Part shown: one piece after another, positions 22,200 through 33,806 of the stretch
Position numbering within the stretch: position 1 is the stretch's first letter
How the letters are laid out: the number at the start of each line of letters is the position of its first letter
Assembly: GCA_963693085.1 (NCBI GenBank)
Contig: OY856413.1
Span: 544,382,879-544,446,878, forward strand
Length of the DNA: 64,000 bases
Direction of reading: 5' to 3'
Source: Alisma plantago-aquatica
Taxonomy: Eukaryota > Streptophyta > Magnoliopsida > Alismatales > Alismataceae
Program-made: the position numbers and the translations under genes
The notes under the pieces: generated by a model
Told to the model about the DNA's origin: nothing
Database searches by the model: none
The model's input: only the letters and a program-made list of their open reading frames with translations

Positions 22200-23110
22200 A
22201 GATAAAGATTCGGTCTGATACAAAACTACCCGATACCACTGTATTGGGTCATAACAAAGGGCGAAACGATGCTTGCCCGATACGCTGGTGTCGAGCGATT
22301 CGAAGCCTTCAAACTAAAATCACCGTAGGTTTATGCCCGATACAAGGTACGGGTATCGTTCACCAAAAGAACATCATGGGCGATACATAACTTGGACGAT
22401 ACGGGGAGAACGTCACGTTAGGTTCGTTGCCCGGCATGGGTGTGTCGGGCGATACGGTCACGAGAAACAAAGTCCTCGATAGGGCCTTCCTGATAGAACA
22501 ATGTGTCGCCCGACTATAAAACAAGCAAGGCGACACAAGGATGGGCGACACGGTTATCGCCCGATATGGCATACTGGGCAAGCGTGTGCTAAAGGCGTGT
22601 TGCGCGACATATGTGTCGGGTGATACAAAGAAATTCAGCTAAAAGCGTCTGCCCGATACGTTATGCGATAGGGAAGTCGTGTCGGGCAAGGTAGGACGAT
22701 ACGGCTGTCGGGCTATACCTTTGCTATTTTCTTAAGCTTTCCACGTGACACGAGAGCAGAAGAGGGTTGCGCGACACAGGAGCAAACGAAGGAAATCACA
22801 GCACGATACGGGTAGGTGAAAAGAGTAAATGCAGCAGTCCGACACGGTAAATTCTCCATACTATTTATAGCAATCCCAGCCGGGGTAAAACGGGTAATTC
22901 TGGGACACGTGTCGGCCGTTGGGATAGGTCATTCCTGAGACGGGCAGTCCATCCGTCGGCACAAGGGTAATTACTCCTCTTGCACGATACAGGTGCATGC
23001 CGCCCAGGAATGTCATCTGTCACGGCCTTTGCGATGCCCGAAATACCTATCGCCCAATATGAGCGCATTCTGTGTGTCGGTTGAGCTGCTTCCCGATACA
23101 AAAACTTCAG
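22200..23110 (-). promoter_or_regulatory. Internal promoter-like region of element C
   Basis: Between gag and the ORF1-like gene lies a GC-rich block using the same motifs as the LTR (CCCGATAC, GTCGGGC, GGGCGACAC) and containing CTATAAATAG (minus strand, 22861-22870) with a CACGTG G-box at 22906-22911, 45 bp start to start as in both LTRs. The surrounding sequence is not an obvious LTR copy. I infer a second promoter for the downstream genes. Confidence 0.6.
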
Positions 23111-23479
23111 AACAAAATCAAGGTGAAAAACTTAAAAACAAAGCGGGGAAAAGTGGTCGATGAGTAAAACATCATTGGCCCAAGGTTAAGTTCCCGGCCT
23201 TAGATAGTATTACCCATCCCGTTCCATGAAACAAAGTAGTGGCCCATAAAACAAAAGAGTCAGCGCACGTGGCTCATGTGCTGACTCATGCCTTATTACA
23301 GTACAAATGTTCATAATATTTGTTTTGCAGGAAAGTAAATAACATCCTATTCTAGGAAAAATAAAAAGCTCGAGCTGTCTCCCGAGGAGCGCTGGAGTTT
23401 GTGTCACCAGTTCGACCGCTTCAGGTTCTTCACTTTTAGCCTCCTGCAACATCCATACTCGCAACTCGATCTTTGCCTT

Positions 23480-25117
23480 TTGTGATCACAGTCCTGCCAT
23501 TTTGGCGGTTTCAGTGTTAGAGGGTATTTTTCCTGAGGGATTCTTTATTAATTCAGCCATCTGAACTAATTGCTGATCAATCTGGCATTGATGCGTCTGC
23601 ATATCCGCCATCTGGACCTACAATGAGTTCAGAACACCCGAATTTGAAAGCGCACTCTGCGCCAACTGGTTATTAATTGTGTCCTGCCTTTTTACAAAAT
23701 CAAACAATTGTCTGACCACTTCTGATTGGTTTGGAACCTTGTGTTTTCCCTGCTCTTTGGTTTGACCTTGGTATTTAACTTGTCCTTGGAAATTTCCATT
23801 GTTTGACTGGAAGGGGGTGTTTTTTGACGAATTGACTATGTCCTCCCCTTTTCTCGAAGGCTTGAGGTGGCTTGGAGGAAGTATGCAGCTGATGTGAGTT
23901 TTCAACTGCATCTTTGTTGCCATAACTGAAACTGGGATGGTCCGCCCTTTTGAAGTTAACAAAAGAGACATTCTCAGTCTCCTCAGCCTTGGATTCAGTA
24001 TCGCTCGATGCGTCGAGTCAGGTGTAGATGCAGTTATCTACCCCGTGCCCTCCCTCTTCACATGTAACACACTTCATAACCTTCTCGAATTTCTTCTTTC
24101 CCTTCCCACTGGACTCTTTCAGCTGCTTCACATCAGTTGCGATCCTCTGGATCTGAGAAGTGATGGTCTCCAGAGCCTTGGATTCAAAAGAAGGTCCTTC
24201 ACCAGCCTTCTTAGCTTGTCCCCTATCGGATCTATCATAGTCAGTGCCGTTTGCAGCTCGACCATGTTTTTGATGATCTTCTCAGACTTGCTCGACTTCT
24301 TTCCCAGAAAGTCACTTCCTACTGCTGCATTCAGTGAAACCCTTTCCTCAGGGGTTAAACCGTTATAGAAGGTGGTGATCAAGAAACCTTTCTTGTAATT
24401 GTGATGAGGGAAGTCCCTCTGATATTCCTGATATCTTTCCCATGCATCATGGAGGTTCTTACTTGGCTTCTGCATGAAGGATGTAATCCTTTGTCTGTTC
24501 CGGATGGTCTTCTCAGTTGGATAGAACTTGTTCACGAAGGCATCCGCCAATACACTCCATCCATCAACAGCTTGGTGGGGCAGCCCCAGATACCATGATA
24601 GAGCTTTATCTTCCAAAGAGAAGATGAATCCCTTGCAGTAGATTACCTCCTGGGGAACCCCCCACATCTTGATGGTGTTGCATATGTTTTTGAAAGCATC
24701 CAAGTGGTGATAGGGATTGTCATTCCTAGAACTCCCTCTAAAGCTTTTATTCTAAATCATGGAGATAACTGATGGCTTGAGCTCAAAGTTGGTGGCGTTG
24801 AATCACGGAATGATGATAGGGCATCTGGAATTGTTAGCCTTTGTGGAAGCTAACTCTCTTAGAGTCTTTTCTTCTTCATCTGAATCATCACTGTCACTGC
24901 CTCCCTGGTGCCGATCCTGATTATTGTGGTTCCTCCTTTGCCTTTGGTGATGACGACGTCTAACTTGGCGATGATCTTCCTCGAAATTCTCCATTTCTGG
25001 ATCTTCAGGCTGATCATTGCCGTCGTAGCGGTCGTTATCTTCCGGTGGGGGCACATGAGGTCTAGCCCTCCCTTGGCGTTCACCTTCTGAAAGGGGTTGT
25101 TCAACACGCGGCGGCAT
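23480..25117 (-). pseudogene. Element C gag, Athila/Tat-like, interrupted
   Basis: Gag forms the virus-like particle that packages element RNA. Reading the minus strand from the ATG at 25117: an acidic and Arg/His-rich N-terminus (to 24803); the retrotransposon gag domain (24703 to about 24200) with FSLEDKALSWYLGLP, WSVLADAFVNKFYP, ITSFMQKPSKNLHDAWERY, FPHHNYKKG and TFYNGLTPEERVSLNAAVG, all typical of Athila/Tat; a zinc knuckle of form CX2CX4HX4C at 24071-24030 (CVTCEEGGHGVDNC) in another frame; and a C-terminal segment (23971 to about 23500) with VQMAELIKN and PSNTE, the usual Athila gag end. Stops at 24803 and 24128 and frame changes near the knuckle make this copy non-functional. No protease follows. 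Confidence 0.85.
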
Positions 25118-25338
25118 GTTTGATGGCTTCAGTGCTTAGTTGAGCCGAATGTACCTGAATAGTATGTAAAATTCGAGTTAGAAAATCTGTTTTTAATAAT
25201 AAGAATCACTCATTTCAGGTAAAGAATAATAAATAATAAAAAAAGGAAAAAGAGAGTGCTGTCAAGCTCATTTCTAAGCTTGAGGCACTGGAGTGTAGTT
25301 AGTGGATTCGGGTTCATCAACAGTACCATTTTTCCTTG

Positions 25339-25356
25339 TCCCCGACAACGGCGCCA
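25339..25356 (-). other. Primer binding site (tRNA-Asp type) of element C
   Basis: TGGCGCCGTTGTCGGGGA on the minus strand, a few bases inside the 5' LTR. It is the complement of the plant tRNA-Asp 3' end and the standard primer site of Athila/Tat elements. Confidence 0.9.
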
Positions 25357-25362
25357 AAAAGT

Positions 25363-27171
25363 TGACCGGCCTAAATCGCGCGTCCTAAAAGTGGAGCAGA
25401 TTTGAAGTAGTCAGACTTTTAAATTTATAACCCAAAACCTTCTAGGCCCCCGCAACTTTGTTTATGGGGTCGAAGTAGATATACGGGGTCGAACACAAGG
25501 ACAAGGGTGGTAGTGTTGAGAACACAGAATCGACATGTTACACTCCAGTAAGGGAAAGGAGATGATAAAATTCCCCAAGGGAATAGTAGGATAAGACCAA
25601 TAAAACAAAAGAAAACTATCTCCAAATGGAGCTACAAGGAAAAATAAGGTTTTAAGCATTTATCAGTTTTTAGGGGTTTTCGTGCAATGGAAACAGAGAG
25701 ACAATACTAATGCTATAGTAAGGAATGAAGGAGAAAGCTTCGATAAAACAAGGGACATCAAAAACATCCTGTACCCCTCCTCTCAAAGTGGGTACCTCTA
25801 ACCAAGCATCAACACCCCTCTTGAGGTTGCTGGACTTAAGTTAGGGTGGAAAGGTCACTAAAGCAGCTCCGATCCTGGGCACTCTCGTACTCCAGTATCG
25901 GACCAAACACTAGAGCCACAATACCTCTCTCAAGGCTGTTGCAACGGGAAAACACGATTCGGTAGCTAATCGAAACGCGATCCAAGCGTACAAGATAGAT
26001 TTCAGATGTTAAACATAGCAATCATCAAAAAAAGGTACCAAACATACAACAACAGATAATTAAAACTCTTCCAATTCCATTAACATATAAGGGTCTGATT
26101 AAATTGCATAAATAAAGGAAATAAATGACTGAAATAAGTAAGATAAGTGTCGCCTTCTTGATTTAGAAGGGCGACAGACAACAGTAGACTTTCTAGCCCG
26201 ATACCGGGCGGGGGCCTTACTCGATACACACGTGTCAGGCAGCACTCCCTCTCAGGCGACACGCTCATGACGGACGAATGTACCGCACGGGGCACCCTGG
26301 CCTGATACGATCATGTCGGGCGGCACCCTCTCGGGCGACACACTGCGACTAGCGATGCGTATCGGGGTTCGGTATCGTGCCAGGCTAGAGTGTTGCTTCC
26401 AGGTATCGGGTACTCCTATCGAGCGTTCTTGTTAGCTGATATCGGCCTGCAATGATGCCCAGGCCAATTCTAAGTGAACCATTCCCTCCCTTTTGGGATG
26501 GAGAAGTGCTCACCTAGAGTTGCCCGACACACCTCTGAGGCACGACACGCGAACTCCAGATGCTTTCCTTAGCTGGCTTTTTGAGAATTTCCAAACTGTC
26601 TTTTTGGCTTCCTATAGCTGCTATTTATAGGCAGCGGTTAGGGGAAGTTATGGTTCTCCGGACGCCACGTGTCCTCCTTCAGCTCCATTATTTTGGCTTT
26701 AGGAGTGCCCGATATGCGTGTCGCCCAGCACAAGGATGTCGGGCTGTCGGTCGTCGTGACGAGTGGCGCCTACCGGTGGGTGGCCTGTATCACGCGACAT
26801 GCTTCAGCAGTCGTGGCGGGTCCGGGTCCGTATCGGGTAGAAGGCGTGTCGCTCATCTGCTTCCTCTTACGCAGTGCCCTCGTGTTGCGCGACAGTGTAT
26901 CGGGCTGCCCTATCGGGCAGTGATCGTATCAGACGGCTGGTTGGTAAGGAGGCTGATGCAGGTGGAACATGTTCGTGGGTCGAGCCGGGCCTTTTTGCTG
27001 ATATATGTGTTAAAAACTGAGGAAAACTCTACAAAAGATGACAAAATTGAGTTTATAGTGTCGCCTGGCCTATTTATTCAAAAACACTATAAAATGGAGA
27101 GGAAAACAGTTTAAAAGGGCAGTTTTGATAACAAAATAAGGGCCAAAACATCACAAAATTTGGTGTTATCA
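25363..27171 (-). repeat. Element C 5' LTR
   Basis: 1809 bp. Carries the same TATA box (CTATTTATAG at 26621-26630) and G-box (CACGTG at 26666-26671), again 45 bp apart, and the CCCGAYAC motif cluster at about 26190-26935. On the minus strand it runs TGATAACACC to GGCCGGTCA. Confidence 0.95.
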
Positions 27172-27379
27172 GTATTGTGCCTCCCTAATCTACTGTCTTA
27201 GTGTGGGATTCACCTATAGCCGTGCTAACAATCCTGCTAGCAAAGAAACTTCTAGCTTAACATTCATCTAATGTAGAAAGATCAACATATCTCGCTTGTG
27301 GCACACCAAAGAACTTAACTAGGTTCCACCCATAGGTGAAGACAAAGATTTCCAGCTCAACGTATTTGCCACAACATTT

Positions 27380-28830
27380 GCCTTCCCTAGATGATAATCA
27401 ATCGTGCAGTCATAATCCTTGAGTAACTCCATCTAGTGCCGTTGCCTCATGTTCGGCTCCTATTGTGAAAAGATGTACTTCGTATTCTTGTGGTCTGTGA
27501 AGATCTGACACTTCTCACCGTAAGGTAGTGCCTCCAGATCTTCAAAGCATGGAGTACAACATCAAACTCCAGATCATGGGTCAGGTAATTCTCCTCGTGT
27601 TTCTTAAGCTGTCGGAGAGCAAAAGAAACCACTTGCTTGTCCTGCATCAGTGCACAACCCAAACCATTCCTAGACGCATCACAAAAGACCATGTATCATT
27701 TTCCTTGCTTAGTGCACTTGTCAACTTCTCCTTGAACGTTTGAAAAGCACACTGGCATCTGTCATCCCAGACGAATGGCACATCCTTCCTTGTCAACTTT
27801 GTTAGGGGTAAAGTGATAGCACTGAAGTCCTTAATGAACCTCCTATAATAGCTCACCCAACCTAGTAAGTTGTGCACTTCTATCAGTGTCTTTGGCTGCT
27901 CTCACTCTATCACTAACTCAACCTTCTTAGGTTCCTCACAAACTCCCTTAGAATATATAACATGCCCCAAGAAAGTTACTTCTTTTAACCAAAACTCACA
28001 TTTGTTGAACTTTGCATAAAGCTGATATTGCCTCAGCACGGCCAATGCCTGATGAAGATGTTGGTCATGTTGCTAATTGTCATGACTATATATCAAGATG
28101 TCATCTATGAAGACAACCACAAAATGGTCAAGAAATGGACTGAACACTCTGTTCATGAAGTCCATGAACACTTCCAGTGCATTGGTCAGCCTAAACGGCA
28201 TAACCACGAACTCATAATGACCATACCTCATCCTAAAAGCTGACTTAGGTATGCCATCCTCTTTGATCCTCAACTAGTGATATCCTAACCTTAGGTCTAT
28301 CTTCAAAACACTACCACACCATGTAATTGATCAAACATGTCATCTATCCTTGACAAGGGAGACTTGTTCTTTATCATCACCTAGTTCAACTGTCTGTAGT
28401 CTATGTACAACCTCATAGACCCATCCTTCTTCTTCACAAACAACACTGGAGCACCCCACAGTGGTGTACTTGACCTGATGAAACCTTTTTCATGTAGCTC
28501 TTGCAACTATCTTTTCAACTTTGACATCTTTGTTGGAGACATCTTGTACGGTGTCTGAGCTATCAGTTGCATGTCGGGGACTAGAATGTTCTCAAAATCA
28601 ATTTCTTGGGGTGGAGGAACAACTATAAATTCCTTAAGAAACACGTCCTCAAACACTTTGACAACTAGAACCTCCTAAATACTAGGAATCCTCACCTTAG
28701 TATCCAACACATGTGCCAAGAATGCCTCACAACCCTATCTCAACAGCTTCCCTACCACCATTGCCCATACCAGACACGTCAGAGGAATCTTCCTATCTCC
28801 TTGGAAGATCCACGTACTACCACCATCTAC
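27380..28830 (-). pseudogene. Element A reverse transcriptase and RNase H, interrupted
   Basis: The reverse transcriptase palm is seen at 28273-28073 ([16 protein letters not shown], then [10 protein letters not shown] with the catalytic Asp pair) and the thumb/connection at 27877-27647 (LLGWVSYYRRFIKDFS, LTRKDVPFVW). RNase H begins at 27692 ([15 protein letters not shown], with its first Asp) and continues [19 protein letters not shown] before element C interrupts it at 27172. Family positions for the conserved Gly of the MPFGLTNAP box and others are substituted, and several stops separate the parts. The N-terminal fingers (28280-28830) are visible only as fragments on the minus strand. Confidence 0.85.
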
Positions 28831-28835
28831 AAATG

Positions 28836-29210
28836 TCACCAACTTGGAGCTACAGTCCAAGGCACTCTATACTTCTCAAAGATGTCCATTCCAAGGATTA
28901 CAATGAACCCATGCATGTCAAGTGGTATGAGATCCACTTGAATGTTGTGCCCTAAAAAGGAAAGGACACATGAAGGACACACATCCTGCAACAATGCAGA
29001 ACCAACTAATGAGGTTTCTAATAACAAGCTATCCCTCTTACAACTAACAGGAAAAAGATAGCTGTCAAGTACTTCACGAGTGATAAAAGAGTGTGTTGTG
29101 CTTGGGTCAACCAAAACAGATACAAAGCAAGAAGAAGACAAATAAAAATGAAATAACTCTATCTGACCTGTCACTACTCGCGGGTTGACTACCGCCTCCA
29201 ATTGACTCAT
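28836..29210 (-). pseudogene. Element A aspartic protease domain, active site altered
   Basis: A 124-codon open frame with the retropepsin layout: VSVLVDPSTTHSFITREVL at the active-site position and GMDIFEKYRV near the C-terminus, the usual second conserved block. The active-site Asp-Ser/Thr-Gly triplet reads DPS, so the glycine and the Ser/Thr position are both changed and cleavage of the polyprotein is unlikely. It follows a shortened gag and precedes reverse transcriptase, the normal Ty3/gypsy order. Confidence 0.8.
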
Positions 29211-29648
29211 AGCTTAGAAACTAGCCATCCCAACATACTCCACCGCCCAACATGACAAATCCACTCAAAGTTATTCCCAGTTCCTAAAGATTCTACATTG
29301 GGAATCAGTGCCCTAGGCTAAGGTGCAAGCATCCTACCTGCCATATGCATCATCGTAGCCATAAATTACCTATAAAGAGACTGAAAGGCACAATTTTCAA
29401 TAATGGCTGGGTCAAACTGGGCACTCTTAGGCACCCAATCTTCTCATGCCTGGTTCCTTGTACCACCACTTGATGCACTGACACTTCTCTCAATATTGTG
29501 TTCTTCATGTTCTCCAGACATCTTTAAGCTTTTCTGCTTCTTCTGCATAAACAAAAATAACTATAAGATAGACTGGAGGATACAAGAATAGACACAAACC
29601 CTAGTCCTAGATCCCTATAGACTCAGTAAACCTCAAGTTATGATACCA
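29211..29648 (-). pseudogene. Element A primer site and gag remnant
   Basis: The primer site TGGTATCA (plus-strand 29641-29648) lies about ten bases inside the 5' LTR and matches the tRNA-iMet type. Between it and protease only about 430 bp remain, against the 1 kb or more expected for chromovirus gag. Fragments resemble the gag N-terminus and the gag-protease linker, so the particle-forming core is deleted. Confidence 0.65.
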
Positions 29649-29657
29649 ACCTTAACT

Positions 29658-32600
29658 TATGATGCCTCATGCCACAAACCATGAGATAACTCAAAACTAA
29701 CCAAGGAATTAAAACTTAAACAAAAAGATCACAGAAAAAACATGGGAAATTAAAACCATTTTCATTAAAATCCACAATAGAAAAAACATTTACATATGAG
29801 TCCTTTCATATCACGAGATACTTACCATGTATTCGATCAACTTATTATAGAAGATCTGTCCCAAACATATATATACATATCCACTGTATCAATACATGAA
29901 AAGGATGCACAAGCCAAAACATATGTCAAAACACGCCTACAAAACACACCCAAAAACCATCCCAAAGACCTGAGTGTAGAAGGAAGACTCTAGGACTCTA
30001 ACAACAAGAGGGCAACCAACAACACTTCCAACCTTGTTAGCTACTATCCTTCTTTCTTCTACTCAACCTCTGCTGTACGATCTCTACCACCTCGTGAACT
30101 TCCACCTAAAAAGATGTGGGAAACCCACGGGGTGAGATTTCAAATCTCAACAGGAGATATAACTCTCCACCAACACTATTCTTAGCACATGTATGATGAT
30201 TAAAGAACATCAGTAAAGCTACAACCATGATACATAGGTAATCATTACTAATAGAATAAGAAATTTCCATTAGATTATAAAACATATTATCATCATAAAT
30301 GGAATATGAATAACATGAACATTTACTACTAGCAATATTGTATAAAGCAAGCAAGGCCTAATCCAATATTTTCATAATTCAACCTAAGCAAGTATGCTAC
30401 ACGACTAATTACATGTTTTATTATGCCCCAAGGATTTGATTTGTACCACCCACATCCAACCAACCACTGCTAAGTCAAAATTAGTGCCATATAAGGTCTA
30501 CAGAAGATTCGGAATACACGACCTCACCCCCTCGGTTAGTATGAGTGAACCTGTTGTGACATCATCAGTCAAACTGCTACCAGTGACATATAGTCCAGCT
30601 ATACAAATCTAGCCTACCTTGGTATAGGTCACAACACTAGAGAAACTGATCTATGGCTTGCAACCACACTCCTACCAGGGTATGACCCACAACCAATCCT
30701 GTATCACATGTCTCTGAGCTATGGCCTGAAGCTGCACTCCTATTAGGGTATGGCCCATAGACAATCCTGTATAACATTCATTGGGAGACCAACTCATGCA
30801 TGGTTGTCTCATATATCCTAGAAGTAAGGGGATATTCATCCTCACCCCCACATATTCAAAAGTATGCACTTTGAGTTAAACTCGTTTCCTTATTTAGTAA
30901 GTGCTCACACTGAATGGATCTATGGCATAGGGCAAAGCTTACATGATGAAGTTCCATTTGATTATTTAGGTCATTTAAGCATCTTTTATCATCAATCAAG
31001 TTACAACATATAGAATCATAACAAATTCCATAAAGATAAGGGCATAATACTCTTCTCACCAATAAAACATATAGGCTGTGAACTTGTCACACTATCACCA
31101 CATGATGCCTGTACTATTGACATTCATAAAATCATCAACAAAGCCACATGCTAAGGGATACCAATCCCTCATTCTATCAGTAGGAAACATCCTTTCATGT
31201 TAGAATAATAACCACTGTTAGGTCATAAGGCCCAAACACCATATTCATGTAGAACCTCCATAATCAGCATGACTCACAAGGGCATATTCAATCCTATTTC
31301 ACATCATAGCCATCATAGCACAAACTAGCTATGATAATCAATTCCACAACACCTGCATAAAGATCATAGTCAAGAGAGATAAACACATAATATCAAAACC
31401 AAAGATGGTAATGATATAAGCAAGACTGTTCACTTTTAGGGTTTAGGGTTTCCACTTTTTGCCGATTAGGGTCCACATGGTCAGGGTCAGCCAACCACCC
31501 TAGAACCATTACCCTCCACCATCATGGACTATGTTAGGATTAATCAAAATCAATAGATAAGATTGGAGATCATACAAAACAACATGACACATATGTATAC
31601 ATGATTAACATTTGATATTCATATATGTTTCATAACGACCTACCATCACCACATGTTAACCACTTAGGTACAATGGTCGTAGCCACCCTCCATAGTATGT
31701 CATGACCACGACATACACCATGGGTATCTTGACCTTCACTCCCTCACCATGTTGCGACCACCTCCTACATGTAGAGCCCACTACATTAGGGTTAGGGTTT
31801 CTCTTCAGCCTCCAACCATGTGTCGCGACCAAGCTTGTCAACCACCTCTATGTTGCGACCATGGTGCCTCAACACCACCATGTCGTGACCACCAGTCAGG
31901 GCTGTCTCCACCAAGCTAAGGCAAGGAACTAAGGGTTTCAATACTGCTATGCTCCATAGGTCTCAATCCAACGTCACTAGGTCAAGCATCACCACAAGAA
32001 GGGACATCTCAACCAAAGCCAACTAGGTGGGGACCATATCAATGGGCTATGTCGCGACCACTACGCCCATACCCATGTCTCAGACACCAAACCTCCTAGG
32101 TTGTGGCCACACTAAGGGTAAACACTTAGGTCACCAAAATAGGTCAAAAACTAAGTAAGAACCATGATCATCCTGATAGGAGACTCAAGCAAGCTGGTCT
32201 CCACAAACTCTAAGGAAAAGGTCCAAGAAAAGCATGACTAAAGGAAGAGAAACCATATCCAAGATGACCAAAACCAAAACTAACCTGTCACTTACTTCTA
32301 TGTGTACAAACACCAAGCATGGGGTCTAGATCAAGGGTCAAACCTGGGGAAGAAAATCCATATAATCATCTCTACCCAAAACTAATACAAGAGGATTAGG
32401 GTTTTGGGTTACTTCCAAACCAAGCATGATAACTCTCCCAAACAAATTCTAGGGTTAAGTTCATATGCTAGTATGATGTAGGAACATCTTAAAGATGGAA
32501 AGCAACAACACAACATAACAAGAAGTGCAATAATAGAGAAGGTTTAGTGTTATATAACCCGCCTTAAGAAGATCACCACCAAGGCTCCAAGATGCAAGAT

Positions 32601-33801
32601 CAAGAGCTCCAAGCACATGATCCAAGGCTTGGAGAAGCTCCACCAAAACTCCACACTAAAAAACAAGAGCACCTCAAGAAGGGAGAAACACCAAGATCAA
32701 AGGATAGCTCAATAAGAGAGAGAAAAACCCCAAAACCGAACCAAAGAAAGAAAGGAGGAAATAGAGAAGAAACTCTCTCTATCTCACTCATTTGAGCATC
32801 ACCTTGTTAAAACATGGCCTAAGGATGAGAAGAAGGAAGAAGATAGGGTAGAAAATCTGAAGGGACATTAAAAAAAGAAGATAAAACACTCACCAGAGTA
32901 AGAGATGGACAAGGATCACCACAAGCATCACATGCAAGGGATGAACCACCTCCAAGGAACCAAGAGCACTCCTTCTTGCTCCACCAAGCTAGAAGGAGGA
33001 GCACAAGAGAAAGGGAGGAAGAAGATGACTGAGAAGAACCACTTGCATGGAGAGAAGACGGTTCTTATAACAAAGGAGGAGGGAGGTAAGACAAAGGATG
33101 ATGTGTCAACTAGATAGAGCTTCAAAGAAATACTTGTCCACTAAAAGGACCAACATGCAACCACATAAGGTCCACATGCTAGAGATGGTGATACTCCCTA
33201 GGTGGGATCTTGACCACCAAAGCAACCAACCTTATATCGTGACCGTGACACACCTAGGGTCTCAAGGTTGCAACACACCACAACATCTCCACATGATCAC
33301 GACACCAAGATCACCCCAAGAAGCCTAAGTTGAAACACACCTCTCCAACCTCTACCTTGACCCTGTGACCACCACACCGAAGGGGAAGTGTTGTGACTAT
33401 GACACCCTGCAATAGTCCCTGGGTCACGACCTAGGCCAAGGAAAAACAACAAGGTCACAAGGCTAGGCATACAAACCCTAAGAAACCCTAATCTCCACTA
33501 AGGGTGATACTACTCAAACAAGAGTCAAACAAGGTGCCCCAAAGAACTACACTCTCCCTCATGAAGTTAAGAGAGAGAAGGAACACTCTAGAGGTGACAA
33601 ATTGCACACAAACTCCCTATATTGGGTAAATTACAATTTGCACCAAAACTAGCACAGAAAGCACAATCATCAACCAAACAAGCTCAAAATAGAGACTTAA
33701 CCTCTCCACAAGACCTAATCACATATCAAAAGATTAGATCAAGATTCTAAGAAAATGACTAACCCTACGGTTATCCCCAAACTCAGGTCATGGTCCTTAT
33801 A
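29658..33801 (-). repeat. Element A 5' LTR
   Basis: 4.1 kb. The inner end lies at the primer site and the outer end meets the GTAAA duplication. It is the longer LTR copy: 31474-33235 has no match in the 3' LTR. Homology with the other LTR is strong but with many substitutions, so A is older than C. Short open frames inside are not believable genes. Confidence 0.88.
31690..32062. repeat. GTCGCGAC-type motif cluster in the A 5' LTR
   Basis: Five or more copies of TGTYGYGACCA: 31750, 31822-31829, 31852, 31882-31889 and 32051-32058. Two are the perfect palindrome GTCGCGAC. A stem GTATGTC (31695-31701) with GACATAC (31710-31716) opens the cluster. Confidence 0.65.
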
Positions 33802-33806
33802 GTAAA

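Larger units (their letters stand above)
15260..27171 (-). mobile_element. Element C: non-autonomous Athila/Tat-like LTR retrotransposon with ORF1-like and Ulp1-like genes
   Basis: Two near-identical LTRs (1810 and 1809 bp; TGATAACACC...GGCCGGTCA on the minus strand) are flanked by GTATT at 15255-15259 and 27172-27176. The primer site complements tRNA-Asp, as in Athila/Tat elements. Minus-strand order: 5' LTR, primer site, gag (25117 to about 23480), internal promoter-like region (about 23110-22200), a 628-631-residue ORF (22157/22145-20262) with an acidic tail region, a Ulp1-like pseudogene (19786-18120), a duplicated polypurine tract, the 3' polypurine tract and 3' LTR. No protease, reverse transcriptase, RNase H or integrase is present in the 8.3-kb interior, so movement would need enzymes in trans. 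It sits in element A between RNase H and integrase and is younger than A. Confidence 0.9.
5919..33801 (-). mobile_element. Element A: nested Tekay/Del-like chromovirus (Ty3/gypsy), minus strand
   Basis: The element is bounded by GTAAA at 5914-5918 and 33802-33806, with LTR ends of the TG...CA type (on the minus strand the LTR starts TGTAAGGACC and ends CGTCACA). Reading the minus strand: 5' LTR 33801-29658, a tRNA-iMet-like primer site (TGGTATCA) at about 29648-29636, a gag remnant, protease, reverse transcriptase, RNase H, [element C inserted], integrase with C-terminal chromo-like part, a G-rich tract, and 3' LTR 13820-5919 split by element B1. Without the two insertions it is about 10.5 kb. 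Every domain carries stops or substitutions, so it is inactive. The pol order RT-RNaseH-integrase proves Ty3/gypsy; Tekay/Del is inferred from the long LTRs and the integrase C-terminus. Confidence 0.88.
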
